Positions 51,421 through 63,549 of a stretch of DNA of 64,000 bases are shown piece after piece. A program made the translations under genes and the position numbers. Origin of the DNA: Bedellia somnulentella (Eukaryota; Arthropoda; Insecta; Lepidoptera; Bedelliidae); the NCBI GenBank assembly GCA_963576735.1, contig OY755184.1:4402001-4466000 (forward strand), given 5' to 3'. The notes beneath the pieces were generated by a model that was not told the origin of the DNA, made no database searches, and was given only the letters and a program-made list of their open reading frames with translations. How positions within the stretch are numbered: the stretch's first letter is position 1; the number at the start of each line of letters is the position of its first letter.

Positions 51421-52419
51421 ATGTGTATACCTCTGTGCCAACTGTTTCCTTGGTATCACGGTTAAACAGTCTAGCTCATGTTCTGACTATAAGGTTCTAG
51501 TATTGGAGAGTTAGACATAATGACATTATAGGACTTAATTTAGTTTGTGGGCCACCATCTGTTAATCAAATAGTGAATGTACATGAAAGTAAATTACGAC
51601 ACTTTTTTACTACATATTATGATTACGCTTGTGTTTAAATGATATTTTAAATTTCGCAAATTGGTTGTTGGGAAGCGGCAAGATGTGGCTAGAAAAAAAT
51701 GCACGATAGAGAGAGATATTTTATGAATTTGCAGCAAGCGGAAGAGGTTTGACGTAGAGCTACAAATAATCTCTGCGAACCTCAATAAAAATTACAGGTT
51801 GTACTTTACTATTTGTAAAACCACGACTGTTTATCTGTAACTCGGATATATTTTCATTAATGCAATTCACATTAATATACATTATTATTATATACACAAA
51901 CAAACACACAACGCAATAGAAACCCAAGATTTGTGTCCAGGAAATTTATATTAATGCGGACATGTAGATTTATTACAAATTAAATCAACTAATTAATGCA
52001 ACTAAGTCACATAATGTCGGCAAGCCAACCAGGAGCGAAACTATAATATATTTAATGCTATTACCACATTCTCTTGATCACTAGCTATGCCATGATATTA
52101 ATTACTATCCCGAGACGTATATCATCGCTACCTTAAATGGATAAGCTGAGTTAACCATGTTATTAAAAGAACTTCTCTTATTTTGCAGTGTTGAAGAATA
52201 ATTGCGGTTATAGTGTATTTATAACGAAGGAATTGTGAATATGCTTTTGTTGGAGAGGTTACGTGATAATAGCCTTTAAATCAATATGGAAGATTAATTC
52301 TTTTATGTCTGATAGTGGCTGCGTTTTGCTTAGCACGGTGTACGCTGATTAAGAGATCGTTCTGTTATTAAATAGGCATTATGTGATTATAAGTATAAAT
52401 TGTTTCAGGTTTCGATATT
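51421..52419. other. Putative intron, nothing recognised
   Basis: AT-rich, no recurring family seen. Confidence 0.4.
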
Positions 52420-52432
52420 TAATTATAAAAGG

Positions 52433-52644
52433 CCGTGTATTGCCGGCTTAATATGTCACCACCCCTTTCTACCCACAGGTGTTGTAAGAGGCAACTAAGG
52501 GTATTGGGATTTTTTAAGTGGTCTTTGGGCGATCCGGTTGGAGACCCATCACAACGAACTTCCAAATGTGGCTGAGAAGTTTCTAGCTCTAAAGGTCTGT
52601 CTACCCGTTTTTGAGATTTATGGCTGTGAGTATATGTATGTATG
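52433..52644 (+). mobile_element. SINE-A, subfamily 2, internally shortened
   Basis: TAATTATAAAAGG at 52420-52432 recurs at 52645-52657, a 13-bp target duplication. The stretch that normally holds TTTATTCTACCATCTTTTCC is missing. Confidence 0.9.
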
Positions 52645-53195
52645 TAATTATAAAAGGAACAGAGTTAAGAAATAAAATACTTCGTTACAATATATTAATG
52701 CAGTTGGTGCGGTTGTGACCGGTATTTTCTAATTATAACTACAAAATTTCAATAAGGATGGATAAAGAATTATTTTGCGATTGGCCACCTATGACCTATG
52801 ACCAATGTCATTTTTTATGAAACCAACATATATTAAAATCACATCGCTCAATAATCACTTAACGAGTTTCAGAACCAAGCTTTGTAAAACATTTATATGT
52901 ATATGTGTCGTTTAATTTTATACCATTAATTTTTCAAATTATTATTTTTGTCCAATAAATATGAGTGTATAAATTAATAAATATGGCGTGAATGCTTGAG
53001 TTTGGAGTGTCGAATAAATCATATTTCCTCATAACTACTTTATGTTCATAAATGCCCTCCTAATCTTTTCAATGCATGTTCCCGCCTTTTTCAGTTCGGT
53101 TTTAACTAGATTAATAAAAAGTACATCGTGATCGTCCCCTTGTCATATTAGATGCGGTTCCACCAGAGATGAGCCAAGAGGTGTGTGATACATTA

Positions 53196-53710
53196 CCTCA
53201 CTGTTATGAAAAGTAGACAGAGCTTCTGAATGGCAAATCCTCAACCAATCTTGGAATATAATTGAGTAAACATACATACATATACTCACGGCTGTAATTC
53301 CCTAAACGGGGTAGCCAGAGCTTTGGGATGAGAAATTCCTCAGCCACTTTTGGAAGTTGAGTGGGGAAAAGATGGTAATAATATGTTTTTGGTGACGGAT
53401 CTCCAACCACATCGCCCAAAAATCACTTGAAAAGCCCTTATACCCTTAGTCGCCTCTTACGATCACCCGCGGGTAGAAATGGGGTAGTGTTATTTTAAGC
53501 CGACACTACACAGCAATTCTAAGCCGACACTACACAGCAACTGAGCAATTGAGTAAAATATGGTAAAATAAAATTGATAGAATAAAAGGTGTGAAAGGTT
53601 GATTGGTCTCCAGCCATGTCACCCACAATAAAAAAGCTGTTTCACCCGTAGTCGCCTCTTACGAAACCCACGGGAAGAAATAGGTTTGTGCTGTTCCGAT
53701 ACTACATCGC
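53196..53710 (-). mobile_element. Old SINE-A hosting a younger SINE-A
   Basis: Left part 53196-53270 (GAAAAGTAGACAGAGCTTCT) and right part 53547-53710 (GTAAAATATGGTAAAATAAA ... CTCTTACGAAACCCACGGGA, ATACTACATCGC) form one decayed minus SINE-A. Confidence 0.75.
53271..53546 (-). mobile_element. Nested SINE-A with duplicated 5' end
   Basis: AATTGAGTAAA at 53260-53270 and 53547-53557 flank it. At its 5' (right) end about 24 bp, TTCTAAGCCGACACTACACA plus GCA, occurs twice in a row before the flank. Confidence 0.9.
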
Positions 53711-53739
53711 TACGCAACACCTAAGTTGCATAAATAATT

Positions 53740-53960
53740 CAAGTAGCGATAGTCCATACTATAAAGAAGTAAAGTGGATCAGCGGTGTGCATCGATCACC
53801 AGCAGTTTTTGCGTATCTCGACGCTAATATGCAATTATTAATTACAGCATTTCTTGTTAAGTTTTTATCTGAGGGTAGGTCGGGGTATTAGAGCGTGTCG
53901 GGTCAACGGCCGACCATTTACTTACAATTATTAGTTGGGTTATGGTAATCAACGTTAATG
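53740..53960. promoter_or_regulatory. Repeat-free island with homeodomain-like cluster
   Basis: GACGCTAATATGCAATTATT followed by AATTACAGC, then a CG-rich GTCGGGTCAACGGCCGACCA. No repeat or long frame; possible enhancer in the large putative intron. Weak. Confidence 0.2.
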
Positions 53961-54006
53961 TTATGCAGCTGATGAGTTTGTATGCTAGGATGCGCTATTC
54001 TTAGAA

Positions 54007-54256
54007 CATTCATACATAAATACATATAATCACGGCTATAAATCCCTTAACGGGGTAGCCAGAGCTTTGGAATGAAAAATTCTTCAGCCACTTTTGGAAG
54101 TTGATTGGGGAAAAGATGGTAATAATAAATGTTTTTGGTGACGGGTCTCCAACCACATCGCCCAAGAATCACTTAAAAAGCCCTTATACCCTTAGTCGCC
54201 TCCATGGGTAGAAATGGGGTAGTGTTATTCTGAGCCGACACTACACGGCAAACTGT
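54007..54256 (-). mobile_element. SINE-A with target duplication
   Basis: TTCTTAGAA at 53998-54006 recurs at 54257-54265. Extra bases AACTGT lie beyond the usual GGC 5' end. Hairpin variant CCCTTAACGGGG. Confidence 0.9.
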
Positions 54257-54324
54257 TTCTTAGAATTGCTAACTATATTGCTATAATTTTGAACTTGTAA
54301 TTGAATAGTACAACTTAGTTGCTG

Positions 54325-54690
54325 TGTGTTGTGTAACCCATTTATTGCTGCATTCCTTTTATGAGATTTTTTTGGCGATGTGGCTGGACACCTATCACCT
54401 ATCTCCCTATAAATAAAAATGTGGGCTACTTATATTCCAAAGGAAGATGAAATTGTTTGCATGAAGAAGCATTTGTAAGGGGGAATTTCCAATTCTAACG
54501 CTAATGCTCTGGCTACCTCATCTTAGAGATTTATGTATGTACAAAGTTGTTTCTTTGATGGAACTCGTGAAAGGGTGGAGAGGGCTCAATGATGGATTAA
54601 ACTCCAAAATCCTCCAACATAAAGGAAGGATGGTAATGGTATCTAGCCACATCGCCTTATAATCACTCTAACTGCACCCAAATAAAGAAT
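54325..54690. mobile_element. Decayed SINE-A pair
   Basis: Plus relic about 54325-54545 (GATTTTTTTGGCGATGTGGC, GCTCTGGCTACCTCATCTTA) and minus relic about 54570-54690 (GGATGGTAATGGTATCTAGC, CACATCGCC). Both heavily mutated. Confidence 0.5.
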
Positions 54691-54699
54691 TAAATACTA

Positions 54700-55171
54700 T
54701 AAATGTAAATAAAAAAATGACTCCGCTTATGTCTAGTTGTATTGACAAGACACGTGAACAACCTCTCTTCTAAAGCGAGTCCAACATAACCGCAGCGTGT
54801 TACTGATTTTGATACGTACAAGTTAAAGGTTACATTAATATGCAAAAGGTTGTATTACTAAGCTCGGGTGTGTTGTGTGGTTATGTTTAACATTTCTCTA
54901 TTCAAGATAGTTGCTCCGACATTGGTAGCTTGCATTCGAAGCAATTGTATTCAAGAATTACTTTAGCATTGTTTACACTATCTATTAGTATCTATGTTAT
55001 TTGTTTGTTCTCTTATAGATTTAGGTATTCAACCTCACATTTAGTTTTTAAGTGACTTATTTATATACAGCTAAAATATGGTAGCAAGAGGTTTTAACCA
55101 CTTTTTACTAAAAGTGGCTAAGTGAATAAATATATCTCATTTATCCCTCATGTTATACGAGTATCCATAGA
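54700..55171. other. Putative intron, nothing recognised
   Basis: No recurring family. Contains Runt-like AACCGCAG and TGTGGTTATG strings and TTAATATGCAAAAGG, too little to call an enhancer. Confidence 0.4.
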
Positions 55172-55181
55172 TATAAAAATA

Positions 55182-55419
55182 CATACATACATATACTCAC
55201 GGCTATAAATCCCTAAAAAGGGTAGCCAGAGCTGAGAAATTAGAAATTTCTCAGCCACTTTTGGAAGTTGAGTGGGGAAAAGATGGTAGAATAAAGGTTG
55301 TTGGTGATGTGTCTCCAACCGCATCGCCCAAAAATCCCTTTAAATGCCCCAATATCGTTAGTCGCCTCTTACTTACACCCACCGGAAGAAATGCGGTAGT
55401 GCTATTCTAAGTCGACAGC
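55182..55419 (-). mobile_element. SINE-A with 10-bp target duplication
   Basis: TATAAAAATA at 55172-55181 recurs at 55420-55429. The 5' end reads GCTGTCGACTTAG, lacking the GTGTAGT part of the usual GCTGTGTAGTGTCGG. Confidence 0.92.
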
Positions 55420-55989
55420 TATAAAAATAAAAGTAAAGGAGGGTATATCAATACCTCACTAAAGTATGTGAAAACAACATATTGAAAGCATAGCCACATT
55501 AAAGCAGCCGGGATCAAATAGTAAAAAAGTCTTGTACAGGAAATGTCCATGATAAAGTTTCAGAATAAATGGCTGTGTCATACATGTATAAAAATAATAA
55601 TCTATGTTTCCCCGCTTTTCCGCTAATAATTTAAGCCCAACCATACGGCAGCGGATCCACCCCAAATTCAATTTAAGTTGAGTTATGTTGTTGTTGAGTA
55701 TATAACTTTTCAGTTCAACACTAAAAATAAAATATAATAGATATTTATTTATTTTGATTCTGTCTACGCAAGCACACCAGCAGCTACCGATCAGTTTCTG
55801 TAGGATTCGTAAATGCTTATCATAGTACTTTATCTATTTTCAAAGGAGGAAGGATTCTAACGTATTTGGCCTAAGTGCTTTCGACCAATGCCATACAGTT
55901 ATACAAACATACGAACATGGCAGAAATATCCTCCGATATATAGTTATTTGTTGCCTACGACACCAACAATAATTTCTATTATTTACTCT

Positions 55990-56280
55990 ACTATATTTTT
56001 TATAAGGCAGCAGACCCATTACCAATTATTCTTTATTTGGTAAAATTATGCCCTCTCATCTTCTAAAGGTGGCTAAATAATTTTCAAAATCGAAAGCTCT
56101 AGCTGTATCAAGATTTTGACTACTATGTGTGTGTAGTGTCTGCTAAGAATAGTACCAACTTATTTCTTCCTTTAAGTATCGCAAGCGACAACTGACTTAT
56201 TTTACCATCTTTTCGTCACTCAACTTCCAGAAGTCGTTCAAGCTCCTTACCCTTTTTGGATTTATAACCGGAAGTTTTTT
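55990..56280 (+). mobile_element. Decayed SINE-A pieces
   Basis: First piece AGACCCATTACCAATTATTC ... CGAAAGCTCTAGCTG; second piece GTGTAGTGTCTGCTAAGAAT ... TTTATAACCGGAAG. Two old copies side by side. Confidence 0.55.
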
Positions 56281-56299
56281 TTTCGCTAATCCGCTAATA

Positions 56300-56430
56300 A
56301 GAATGGCCGCTGTCGTCGCACGGCGCTGCTACCGGTCAAGCCGCCACTATATTATCTGAGCCGTCTTCATTGCGCTCGCCATCTTGCACTTTGCGCTAGG
56401 GATGGGAACTGCGCACGAGACTTGCTCCAC
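56300..56430. promoter_or_regulatory. CpG-rich promoter-like patch
   Basis: GGCCGCTGTCGTCGCACGGC, GCGCTCGCCATCTTGCACTT and GGGAACTGCGCACGAG. CGCCATCTTG resembles a YY1/pho-type core-promoter site. No gene attached. Confidence 0.2.
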
Positions 56431-56984
56431 TTAACGATTAGTTTTGTTTACTGTGAATCTCGGAACCTTGAATAGGGCTACTTTAATGGGTGGACACTTT
56501 TTGACGTCATGAAGAGAAGAAGTTGGAGAAATAAATGATAAAGGTATTCTTGTGTTGGTATATAAAATAAGTAATGACTATACAAATTTTTATGTTTTTC
56601 ATGTCTTAGTTTTTAATTTTAAAACTTCTATGTTTTTTCAGGATACACTTTGATTTTAGATATATAAAGAAATAATTAAATTTGCTATGCTGAATTTATG
56701 AAATAAGAGATTTATTATTATGGGAAAAGGTATTAATAATATTTTCAGCCAGCAAGACTCATTATCATCAATATTATAAATCTACTTAAAATACTTTACT
56801 TAAATTAAAAACATGTAAATCTAAAGTAGACGTTTAAATTTTCATAGTGTCATAATAAAATTTTCAAGATTTCGATAAAGGTTGTGTTCCCAACCCTAGA
56901 GGGCGAGTGAAAGAGGCGTGCACGGGTTGCTCTCATTAATCTTTCATTTCTACGTTATATTATTAGAGGAACGAGTTTGCGCGG

Positions 56985-57095
56985 ATGCTGCGGGGGGCGG
57001 CGGGGGGCGGGCAGCGGGGCGGGGTGTGAACCCGCTTGAACCCGCGGTAGCACCTGCCATCCGGTCCACTGGGCGACCTGAGCTAACCGGAGGAA
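56985..57095 (-). repeat. G/C-run tract with tRNA-like segment
   Basis: A run of (G)n and GGCGGG repeats at about 56988-57025 is followed by minus-strand GCCCAGTGGACCGGATGGCA, GGTGCTACCGCGGGTTCAAG, which resembles a tRNA-derived head with a GGTTCAAG B-box. Unclassified. Confidence 0.35.
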
Positions 57096-57099
57096 ACCT

Positions 57100-58031
57100 T
57101 ACATTCTTCTCACAGGAAAAAATTGAGAGCAATAGATTATCTAAACATTAGATAGATCTAAATACAGTTTTCCTTTACGAGACAACCCTTTTTAACAGCG
57201 ATTGGAAAATATATGTGATTTACTCTTCATTTTTTATACGATTAAGTGCAATAGATTTCGAGTAATTTAAATCAAACCGTTATTTTCATCATCGTCATAT
57301 TAGCTAAAAGAAGTCCAGTACTAACACAGGTGCTTTAAAAAATCCTTTCCGCAATCTTTACAGAATCATCAGACCATCTTATACTTATACAATAAAAAAT
57401 AACTTCCCTCAACAGTTAAACAGTGTTCGAACCAACGTTTATAAAAAACATTTCAAACCAGAATTGTTAAAGTAAATGTATGCTGTACATTTCACAAGTA
57501 GCCACCTCGGATGTCAGTAGTTATAACAAAAACCAGTCGTGAAAGAGTGAAGATAAAATGGTTTGTTTAATTCATTGGTTCGAATTACGGAGCATCTTTC
57601 AAGTGAAAAGACGTCGCATGAAAGTTTAATGGATGAATTTCTTTACCTCTGTTCAGATAATGCCATTAAAATTGTATGGTACCTCAACATTCTTTTATTG
57701 TTTTTTTTTCACGTTAACTAATGTGCTTTCAGTTTATGTTGTATGAGGTACATATTATTTGAGGTAGTGCGTTGTAAATGACAAGAGGATATATAACTCT
57801 CTTCGTAAAAATACAATTAATAATATTGATACAAATACCATATTCGATATTCCTAAATAACTACAGATTACAAAATTCTTGTATATTATTTAATCATTTT
57901 ATTTTATCTGAATGCACATTAGGTTATAATGTATTAACGTCGATGGATTCAATAAAAATATAGCTTTAAATCAAAAATATTAATAGTCAATATTTTCTAG
58001 TTTTTAACGCTGCAGAAATTATCATAATTTT
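57100..58031. other. Putative intron, nothing recognised
   Basis: AT-rich, no recurring family and no convincing frame. Confidence 0.4.
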
Positions 58032-58042
58032 GTTATAACAAG

Positions 58043-58283
58043 TAGTGCCGGCTTAGAATATCACTACCCTTTTCTACCCGAGGGTGTCGTATGAGGCGAC
58101 TAAGGGTGTGGGGCTTTTTAAGTGGTTTTTGGGCGATACGGTTGGAGACCCATCACCACAACGATACTTTATTTTTTCCATTTTCTCCCCTATTAACTTC
58201 CAAATGCGGCTGAGGAGTTTCTAGCTCTGAAGCTCTGGCTACCCCTTTTTGGGATTTACGGCCGTGAGTATATGTATATGCAT
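58043..58283 (+). mobile_element. SINE-A, subfamily 2, target duplication
   Basis: GTTATAACAAG (58032-58042) and GTTATAGCAAG (58284-58294) flank it. The first ~7 bp of the family are missing (starts TAGTGCCGGC). Confidence 0.9.
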
Positions 58284-58451
58284 GTTATAGCAAGTCGGAA
58301 GTATTAGAATTAATCATATGATTAATACTAATATATGAGTCCGCGAGTAACATCCATAGCTGAAATTAAATAGTAATAGTGAAATAAATATGAGTCAAAA
58401 TTTTGAATGCTGACAGAGTGCTACAAGATATGGGGTATTTTCATAACACTT

Positions 58452-58630
58452 TGGGGTATTGGGGCTTTTTAAGGGATTTTTGGGCGATGCGGTTGGAGAC
58501 CCATCACCAACAACCTTTATTTTACCATCTTTTCCCCACGCAACTTCCAAAAGTGGCTGAGGAATTTCTAATTCGTTAGCTCTGGCTACCCCTTCTAGGG
58601 ATTTATAGCCGTGAGTTTATGTATGTATGT
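58452..58630 (+). mobile_element. 5'-truncated SINE-A
   Basis: Starts inside the family at GGGGTATTGGGGCTTTTTAA and runs to the ATGT tail. Confidence 0.88.
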
Positions 58631-59029
58631 ACTTAATATTTATATATGCTATATAAATGAAATACATAAACTAAATAAATACTAACTAGATATAAGTATG
58701 ACTGGATTGTTGTATTGTTTGTGCAGATTAGTTGTTGTACACCTATCTCACATGACTCTAATTTATTGACCTCTCCATTCAAAGGTTGTCTGGAAGAGAT
58801 CGCTTTTAGTGATAAGACCGCCAATTGTACTTTGTTAATTCATTCTGTGTATTTGTAATTGTTTTCCCATATTTGATGTACAATAAAGAGTTTTCTATTC
58901 TATTCTACATTATTAAATTTTCTTATTTTTATATAAGTAACAATTAATTAGCACTTTTTTAACAAAAAAATATAATTTGTAGAAGTCCTAACACTTGTTG
59001 ACATTGGTAGGGCTATAAATTTCATTCAT

Positions 59030-59290
59030 TTACAGCGAAATAATCCTACAGCTTGCCTACTTCATATTTATTTTCTCGTCCAATCCATTATAGAGTTATC
59101 TCGAGTGCCCCTCGTGTGTGGAATGCACCAATTATAGAGCCAGCCAATATTCCCGACAGATTTATGAGTTCGCCACCTCCATTCAATTATTCGCGTTTAT
59201 AGAACATTATTATTTGGTATATGTGCATATTAACGTAAAAGTTTGTATGTTATGTTTTTGAGTGTTTATTGGGCGAATATCGGTGACTCA
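59030..59290. promoter_or_regulatory. Repeat-free island, possible conserved element
   Basis: GAAATAATCCTACAGC (Otx/Bicoid-like TAATCC), TTCAATTATTCGCGTTTATA and GACAGATTTATGAGTTCGCC in a non-repetitive stretch. Speculative. Confidence 0.18.
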
Positions 59291-59349
59291 TAAATTATGA
59301 TAATCATCAGAATATCAAAAATCATAATCAAAATAAATTATTTCACAAT

Positions 59350-59845
59350 CTATTACTCACTGAACTTCCAAATGTGTCACATGACTCTTAGGCTCTGGCT
59401 ACACCTTTTTGCAACACTAAGAAGTGTAAGTATTTTGTACATATTTTTCCGGAACTTTCCGTATATATGCTTGGAATAACATAAATACATGTATTGCGAT
59501 GGGTGTTAACGGTGGTACGGGGGGTTTTAGAGGTAAGTGGTCAGTGTAATCCAGAAAAAAACACTAACAATCATTTATTACCTTTCTCACTTATTTCCTA
59601 AAAGCAGCTAAAGATTCTTGATGCCAAAAATCTTAAATTTTGGGAATCATGACTATTGTAATAGGTTTTAAAGAAGGTAACTATTCATCTTACGGTTTTT
59701 ACCTTGACCGTACCACAAGGTGAATAGGGACCCTATTAAAAAGAGCTTACAATCTATCTGTCTCTAAACCCGCCTGTATATTTTGAATTCTGTTCTTCTG
59801 TTTTCGGGCGGGTGTTCTACCCACTGGACTATCATGTCGTACAAA
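59350..59845. mobile_element. Relics of SINE-A and SINE-T
   Basis: AACTTCCAAATGTGTCACAT with CTCTGGCTACACCTTTTTGC (SINE-A, plus, about 59350-59420); TTCTGTTTTCGGGCGGGTGT with TCTACCCACTGGACTATCAT (SINE-T head, minus, 59795-59845). The rest is uncertain. Confidence 0.45.
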
Positions 59846-60259
59846 TAGTAACTTTTAACAAAAGCTGACATATCTGACGCCAATTTTCAGAAAACCACAG
59901 CACCTCTGCCATCCTATTGGGAATATTCTTAACCACCCAATCTCCGTAACAATACGCATGACAGCGCAGTAGCTCAACTTAGCCAGTTTATTTATTGCAC
60001 TCCTGGATGTGTCCGGCGAATGATTTACTTCTCAGCTTTCTACAGGAAATAACAATGCTTGCTATTGCTCGTACCGCGGACATTCCTTCTACTGCACTGC
60101 ACGTTTTCATAAAAAATCACATCTCTATATAGTGCATGCGTTCTTATCATCACATACACTTTGCATGGGAAACAAATTTGTTTTGTGCTTACTTAAACAG
60201 ATAGTTATTGCACATTTCTTAGAATAAGCTCAAATATGTGTGCAATTGAAGATATGAAC

Positions 60260-60479
60260 ATACATACATATACTCACGGCTGTGAATCCCTAGAAGGGGA
60301 TTAGAATTTCTTCAGCCACTTTTGGAAATGTGAGTGGGAAAAAGATGGTAAAAATAAAGGTTGTTGGTGATGGGTCTCCAACCGCATCGCCAAAAATCGC
60401 CCCAATACCGTTAGTCGCCTCTTACGTACACCCACCGGAAGAAATGGGGTAGTGTTATTCTAAGCCGACACTACACAGC
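60260..60479 (-). mobile_element. SINE-A with 10-bp target duplication
   Basis: AGATATGAAC at 60250-60259 recurs at 60480-60489. The AGCCAGAGCTAAGGA part next to the hairpin is deleted. Confidence 0.92.
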
Positions 60480-60747
60480 AGATATGAACCTAGTTCAGTA
60501 ATTTAAGAAGTATAGAAATGGTCGCACTAAGGCACTATAACTGTATCGACTATTATCAGTAGTTTTTAAAGAATAATGTACCTCAATAAATTTATCGGGT
60601 TGGCTTCAGCCTTATTACTATAGTCAAGGTGTTTTCCAAGCCCTTGTTGTGTTCACAACTATTTTTTGAGGTTGAATAGATTAGGCTTCTGTTCTATAAA
60701 AATAAAAAGATCATTTTACAAATCAAAGATTTTTATGTAGTATTTAA

Positions 60748-60845
60748 CAATATATATACTCACGCTATTAGTTCCCATTGGGGTAGATAAAGACTATCTA
60801 GCGTCTTCCGTACGATCCTGGTAAACCTCTCGAGCTTCGGTAACA
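60748..60845 (-). mobile_element. LINE-C 3' end
   Basis: ATATACTCACGCTATTAGTT, CCCATTGGGGTAGATAAAGA, TACGATCCTGGTAAACCTCT, CGAGCTTCGG. 5'-truncated. Confidence 0.8.
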
Positions 60846-60955
60846 TAATATCTCCTACAGTATTTAAGTTTTAAACATTGATATAAGATCAACCTCAGCA
60901 GTTGTTTTTTTATTTTTTTTATTTTATTCGGAAGATTTACAGCGTATACATTAAC

Positions 60956-61195
60956 ATACATATACTCACGGCTATATTTCCCTAGTAGGGGTTACCAGAG
61001 CTAAGGAATTATAAATTCCTCAGCCACTTTTGGAAGTTGAGTGGGGAAAAGATGGTAAAAATAAAGGTTTTTGGTGATGGGTCTCCAACCGCATCGCCCA
61101 AAAATCTAATAAAAAGCCCCAATACCCTTAGTCGCCTCTTACGACACCCTTGGGTAGAAAGGGGTAGCGACATTCTAAGGCGGCACTACACGGCA
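60956..61195 (-). mobile_element. SINE-A, subfamily 2, target duplication
   Basis: ACATTAAC at 60948-60955 recurs at 61196-61203. Reads to GGCGGCACTACACGGCA. Confidence 0.9.
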
Positions 61196-61424
61196 ACATT
61201 AACTAAACAATAATGTACACAATGCAATGCCAATTAAGAATCTCCACCTATAACATATCAGGACTGTGATTGTGAACCGTAAAGGAATCATCGATTGTCG
61301 TTGACCTTTTCCTAAGGTTTTACTAGATTATGTGATTTGATTGTGTATCTGTAGAAATTGATGATCGGCTTATTAAAGTAAAAAGTAGGAATTCCGAATG
61401 TTTTTTACCTATACGAATTCTCAA

Positions 61425-61510
61425 ATTTAGAGGTTGATTGGGGCGAAAATAGTAAAATAAAGTATCGTTAGTGATGGGTCTCATCGACATCGCTCAACCA
61501 CTAAAACGCT
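61425..61510 (-). mobile_element. Decayed SINE-A
   Basis: GAGGTTGATTGGGGCGAAAA, AAGTATCGTTAGTGATGGGT then CTCATCGACATCGCTC. Confidence 0.55.
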
Positions 61511-61811
61511 CCATATTCCAAATGTACTATCACTTATATTAAAATGTTACTCATGAGCAATCAAAGCTACACTCAGCAGTAATATCAATTTATCATCCAT
61601 TTAAACAATATTCATTATTACGGTGTATTTTATTGGCGAGAGGTTTTTATTGTGTTATGAACGGAGTGGCGCGCGCTCGTGCGTACATTTTTTTTCAATG
61701 CGCATTTATTATGTTCTACCTTTGTGCTCACTCGCTCTGTTTTCTTCTTAATACAATACTATTAAAACAGAGATTTTATTTAGCATTATTTGTAAGCATT
61801 AATGGCATAAA

Positions 61812-62280
61812 TTGTTACGACGAGGAGAAATATCGTGAGAAAACTCATAAGGCTGAGTTGTACTTAGTCATACATACATATACTCACGGCTATAAATCCC
61901 TAGAAGGGGTAAGGAATTGGAAATTCCTCAGCCACTTTTGGAAAGTTGAGTTGGGAAAAGATGGTAAAATAAAGGTTGTTGGTGATGGGTCTCCAACCGC
62001 ATCGCCCAAAAATCCCTTAAAGCCCCATACCATTAGTCGCCTCTTACGTACACCCACCGGAAGAAATCCTTATTCTTAGCCGACACTACACAGCATTACT
62101 TAGTCATGTGACTATGTTTTCGCAAAAAACGGCGATAAGCCTACTCTTCATCACGTGATTGTATTTTCCAAGCAAAACATACGTATTGTGAAAGCCGGAT
62201 AGCAAAAATGACACTTTATATTGAGAATTATCAGTACCACTTTCAACTCTTTCGATATATAGGACGAGAACGATGAGTTT
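61812..62280 (+). mobile_element. Old SINE-T split by a SINE-A
   Basis: Left part GAGGAGAAATATCGTGAGAA ... GGCTGAGTTGTACTTAGTCA; right part from 62097, TACTTAGTCATGTGACTATG ... CACGTGATTGTATTTTCCAA. Diverged but in SINE-T order. Confidence 0.75.
61872..62096 (-). mobile_element. SINE-A inserted in SINE-T
   Basis: TACTTAGTCAT at 61861-61871 recurs at 62097-62107. Minus copy with small deletions near the hairpin and near the 5' end (GAAATCCTTATTCTTAGCC). Confidence 0.92.
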
Positions 62281-62609
62281 GAGTGTAAGATTATAAAGAG
62301 ATATGTCAATTAATTGAAAATAAATTATCGTTATTTGTAAATAAACTGTTTTAATTAGCATAATAGTATTTTCTTATGTTAAGTTAATTTATCAGTTATA
62401 GTAAAAGTGAAGTTATATATCTTAAGAAACTTACATAGCTAAGTTCTACATAGAAGCGATAAGCTTGCTCCGCATCTTAGAAAATAAAAAGGTAATCCGT
62501 AGCGTATAGTCAAATTAAACTCTACCTCCGCGGTTTAGCATTAAAGAGCTCGACTTTCAAAAACGGAGGTCTTCGTTTCGATTTCCAGGGTAAATATACA
62601 AATTTGTAA

Positions 62610-62690
62610 CATAACATAACATAAACGTTCACGCCGAATATCCCCGAAGGGGTTGGCAGAGGTACTAATACTTCTGAACATCACGTGACT
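62610..62690 (-). mobile_element. SINE-T 3' end
   Basis: TAACATAACATAACATAAAC tail, GTTCACGCCGAATATCCCCG and AAGGGGTTGGCAGAGGTACT; 5'-truncated after CATCACGTGAC. Confidence 0.85.
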
Positions 62691-62775
62691 TCACGTAAAT
62701 TGGAGTCATACAAATTTAATTAAAAAAAATATTTGAGTTTTGAAGGATATTGTATATTTCTGATTATTCGAACAT

Positions 62776-63037
62776 TTGCTGTGTAGTGTCGGCATAGAAT
62801 AACACTACCCCATTCCTTCCGGTGGGTGTACGTAAGAGGCGACTAACGGGTTTAAAGCTTTTAAGGGATTTTTGGGCGATGTGGTTGGGGACCCATCACC
62901 AACAACCTTTATTTTGCCAGCTTTTCCCCACTCAACTTTCCAAAAGTGGCTAAGAAGCTTCTAGTTCCTTAGCTCTGGCTACCCCTTCTAGGGATTTATA
63001 GCCGTGAGTAAATGTACTACTGTAGTATGTATGTATG
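62776..63037 (+). mobile_element. SINE-A with target duplication
   Basis: TCGAACAT at 62768-62775 recurs at 63038-63045. Tail interrupted: GTGAGTAAATGTACTACTGT before ATGTATGT. Confidence 0.92.
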
Positions 63038-63280
63038 TCGAACATAAAGTGTTGCTGAGAGTTTCTTCGGAGCGCACGTAACAACTACCACAGAACTCGC
63101 ACTTGACCAGCGTCGTGGATTATGACCTAATCACCCTATACACGGCAGGTTCGAGTCTATCGGTGAGGATATTATATAGCTTATGAGGAATCAGAGGATA
63201 GGTAAAATATAGTTATTGTTTTGTTTTTTGTTATTTACCTTTTATAAATTATGATAAATATCTTAGAATTGTTATGTATT

Positions 63281-63535
63281 GCCGTGTAGTGACGGCTTAG
63301 AATAGCACTACCCCGCTTCTACCGATGGGTGTACGTAAGAGGCGACTAACGGTATTGGGGCTTTTAAGGGATTCTTGGGCGATGCGGTTGGAGACCCATC
63401 ACCAACAACTTTTACTTTACCATCTTTTCCCCACTCACATTTCCAAAAGTGGCTGAGGAATTTCTAATTCCTTAGCTCTGGCTACCCCTTCTAGGGATTT
63501 ACAGCCGTGACTATATGTATGTACTATATGTATGT
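63281..63535 (+). mobile_element. Full-length SINE-A with 14-bp target duplication
   Basis: AATTGTTATGTATT (63267-63280) and AATTGTTATGTGTT (63536-63549) flank it with one mismatch. 5' end GCCGTGTAGTGACGGCTTAG. Confidence 0.93.
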
Positions 63536-63549
63536 AATTGTTATGTGTT

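Noticed and set aside
56918..57151. 77-aa ORF with Gly/Ala/Arg run
   Set aside because: Produced by a G-run microsatellite and a tRNA-like fragment; no splice or start support.
8343..63535. Regularly recurring ~250-bp sequence as a CRISPR-like or satellite array
   Set aside because: Copies are dispersed, occur in both orientations, and have individual target-site duplications and poly-ATGT tails, so they are retroposons.
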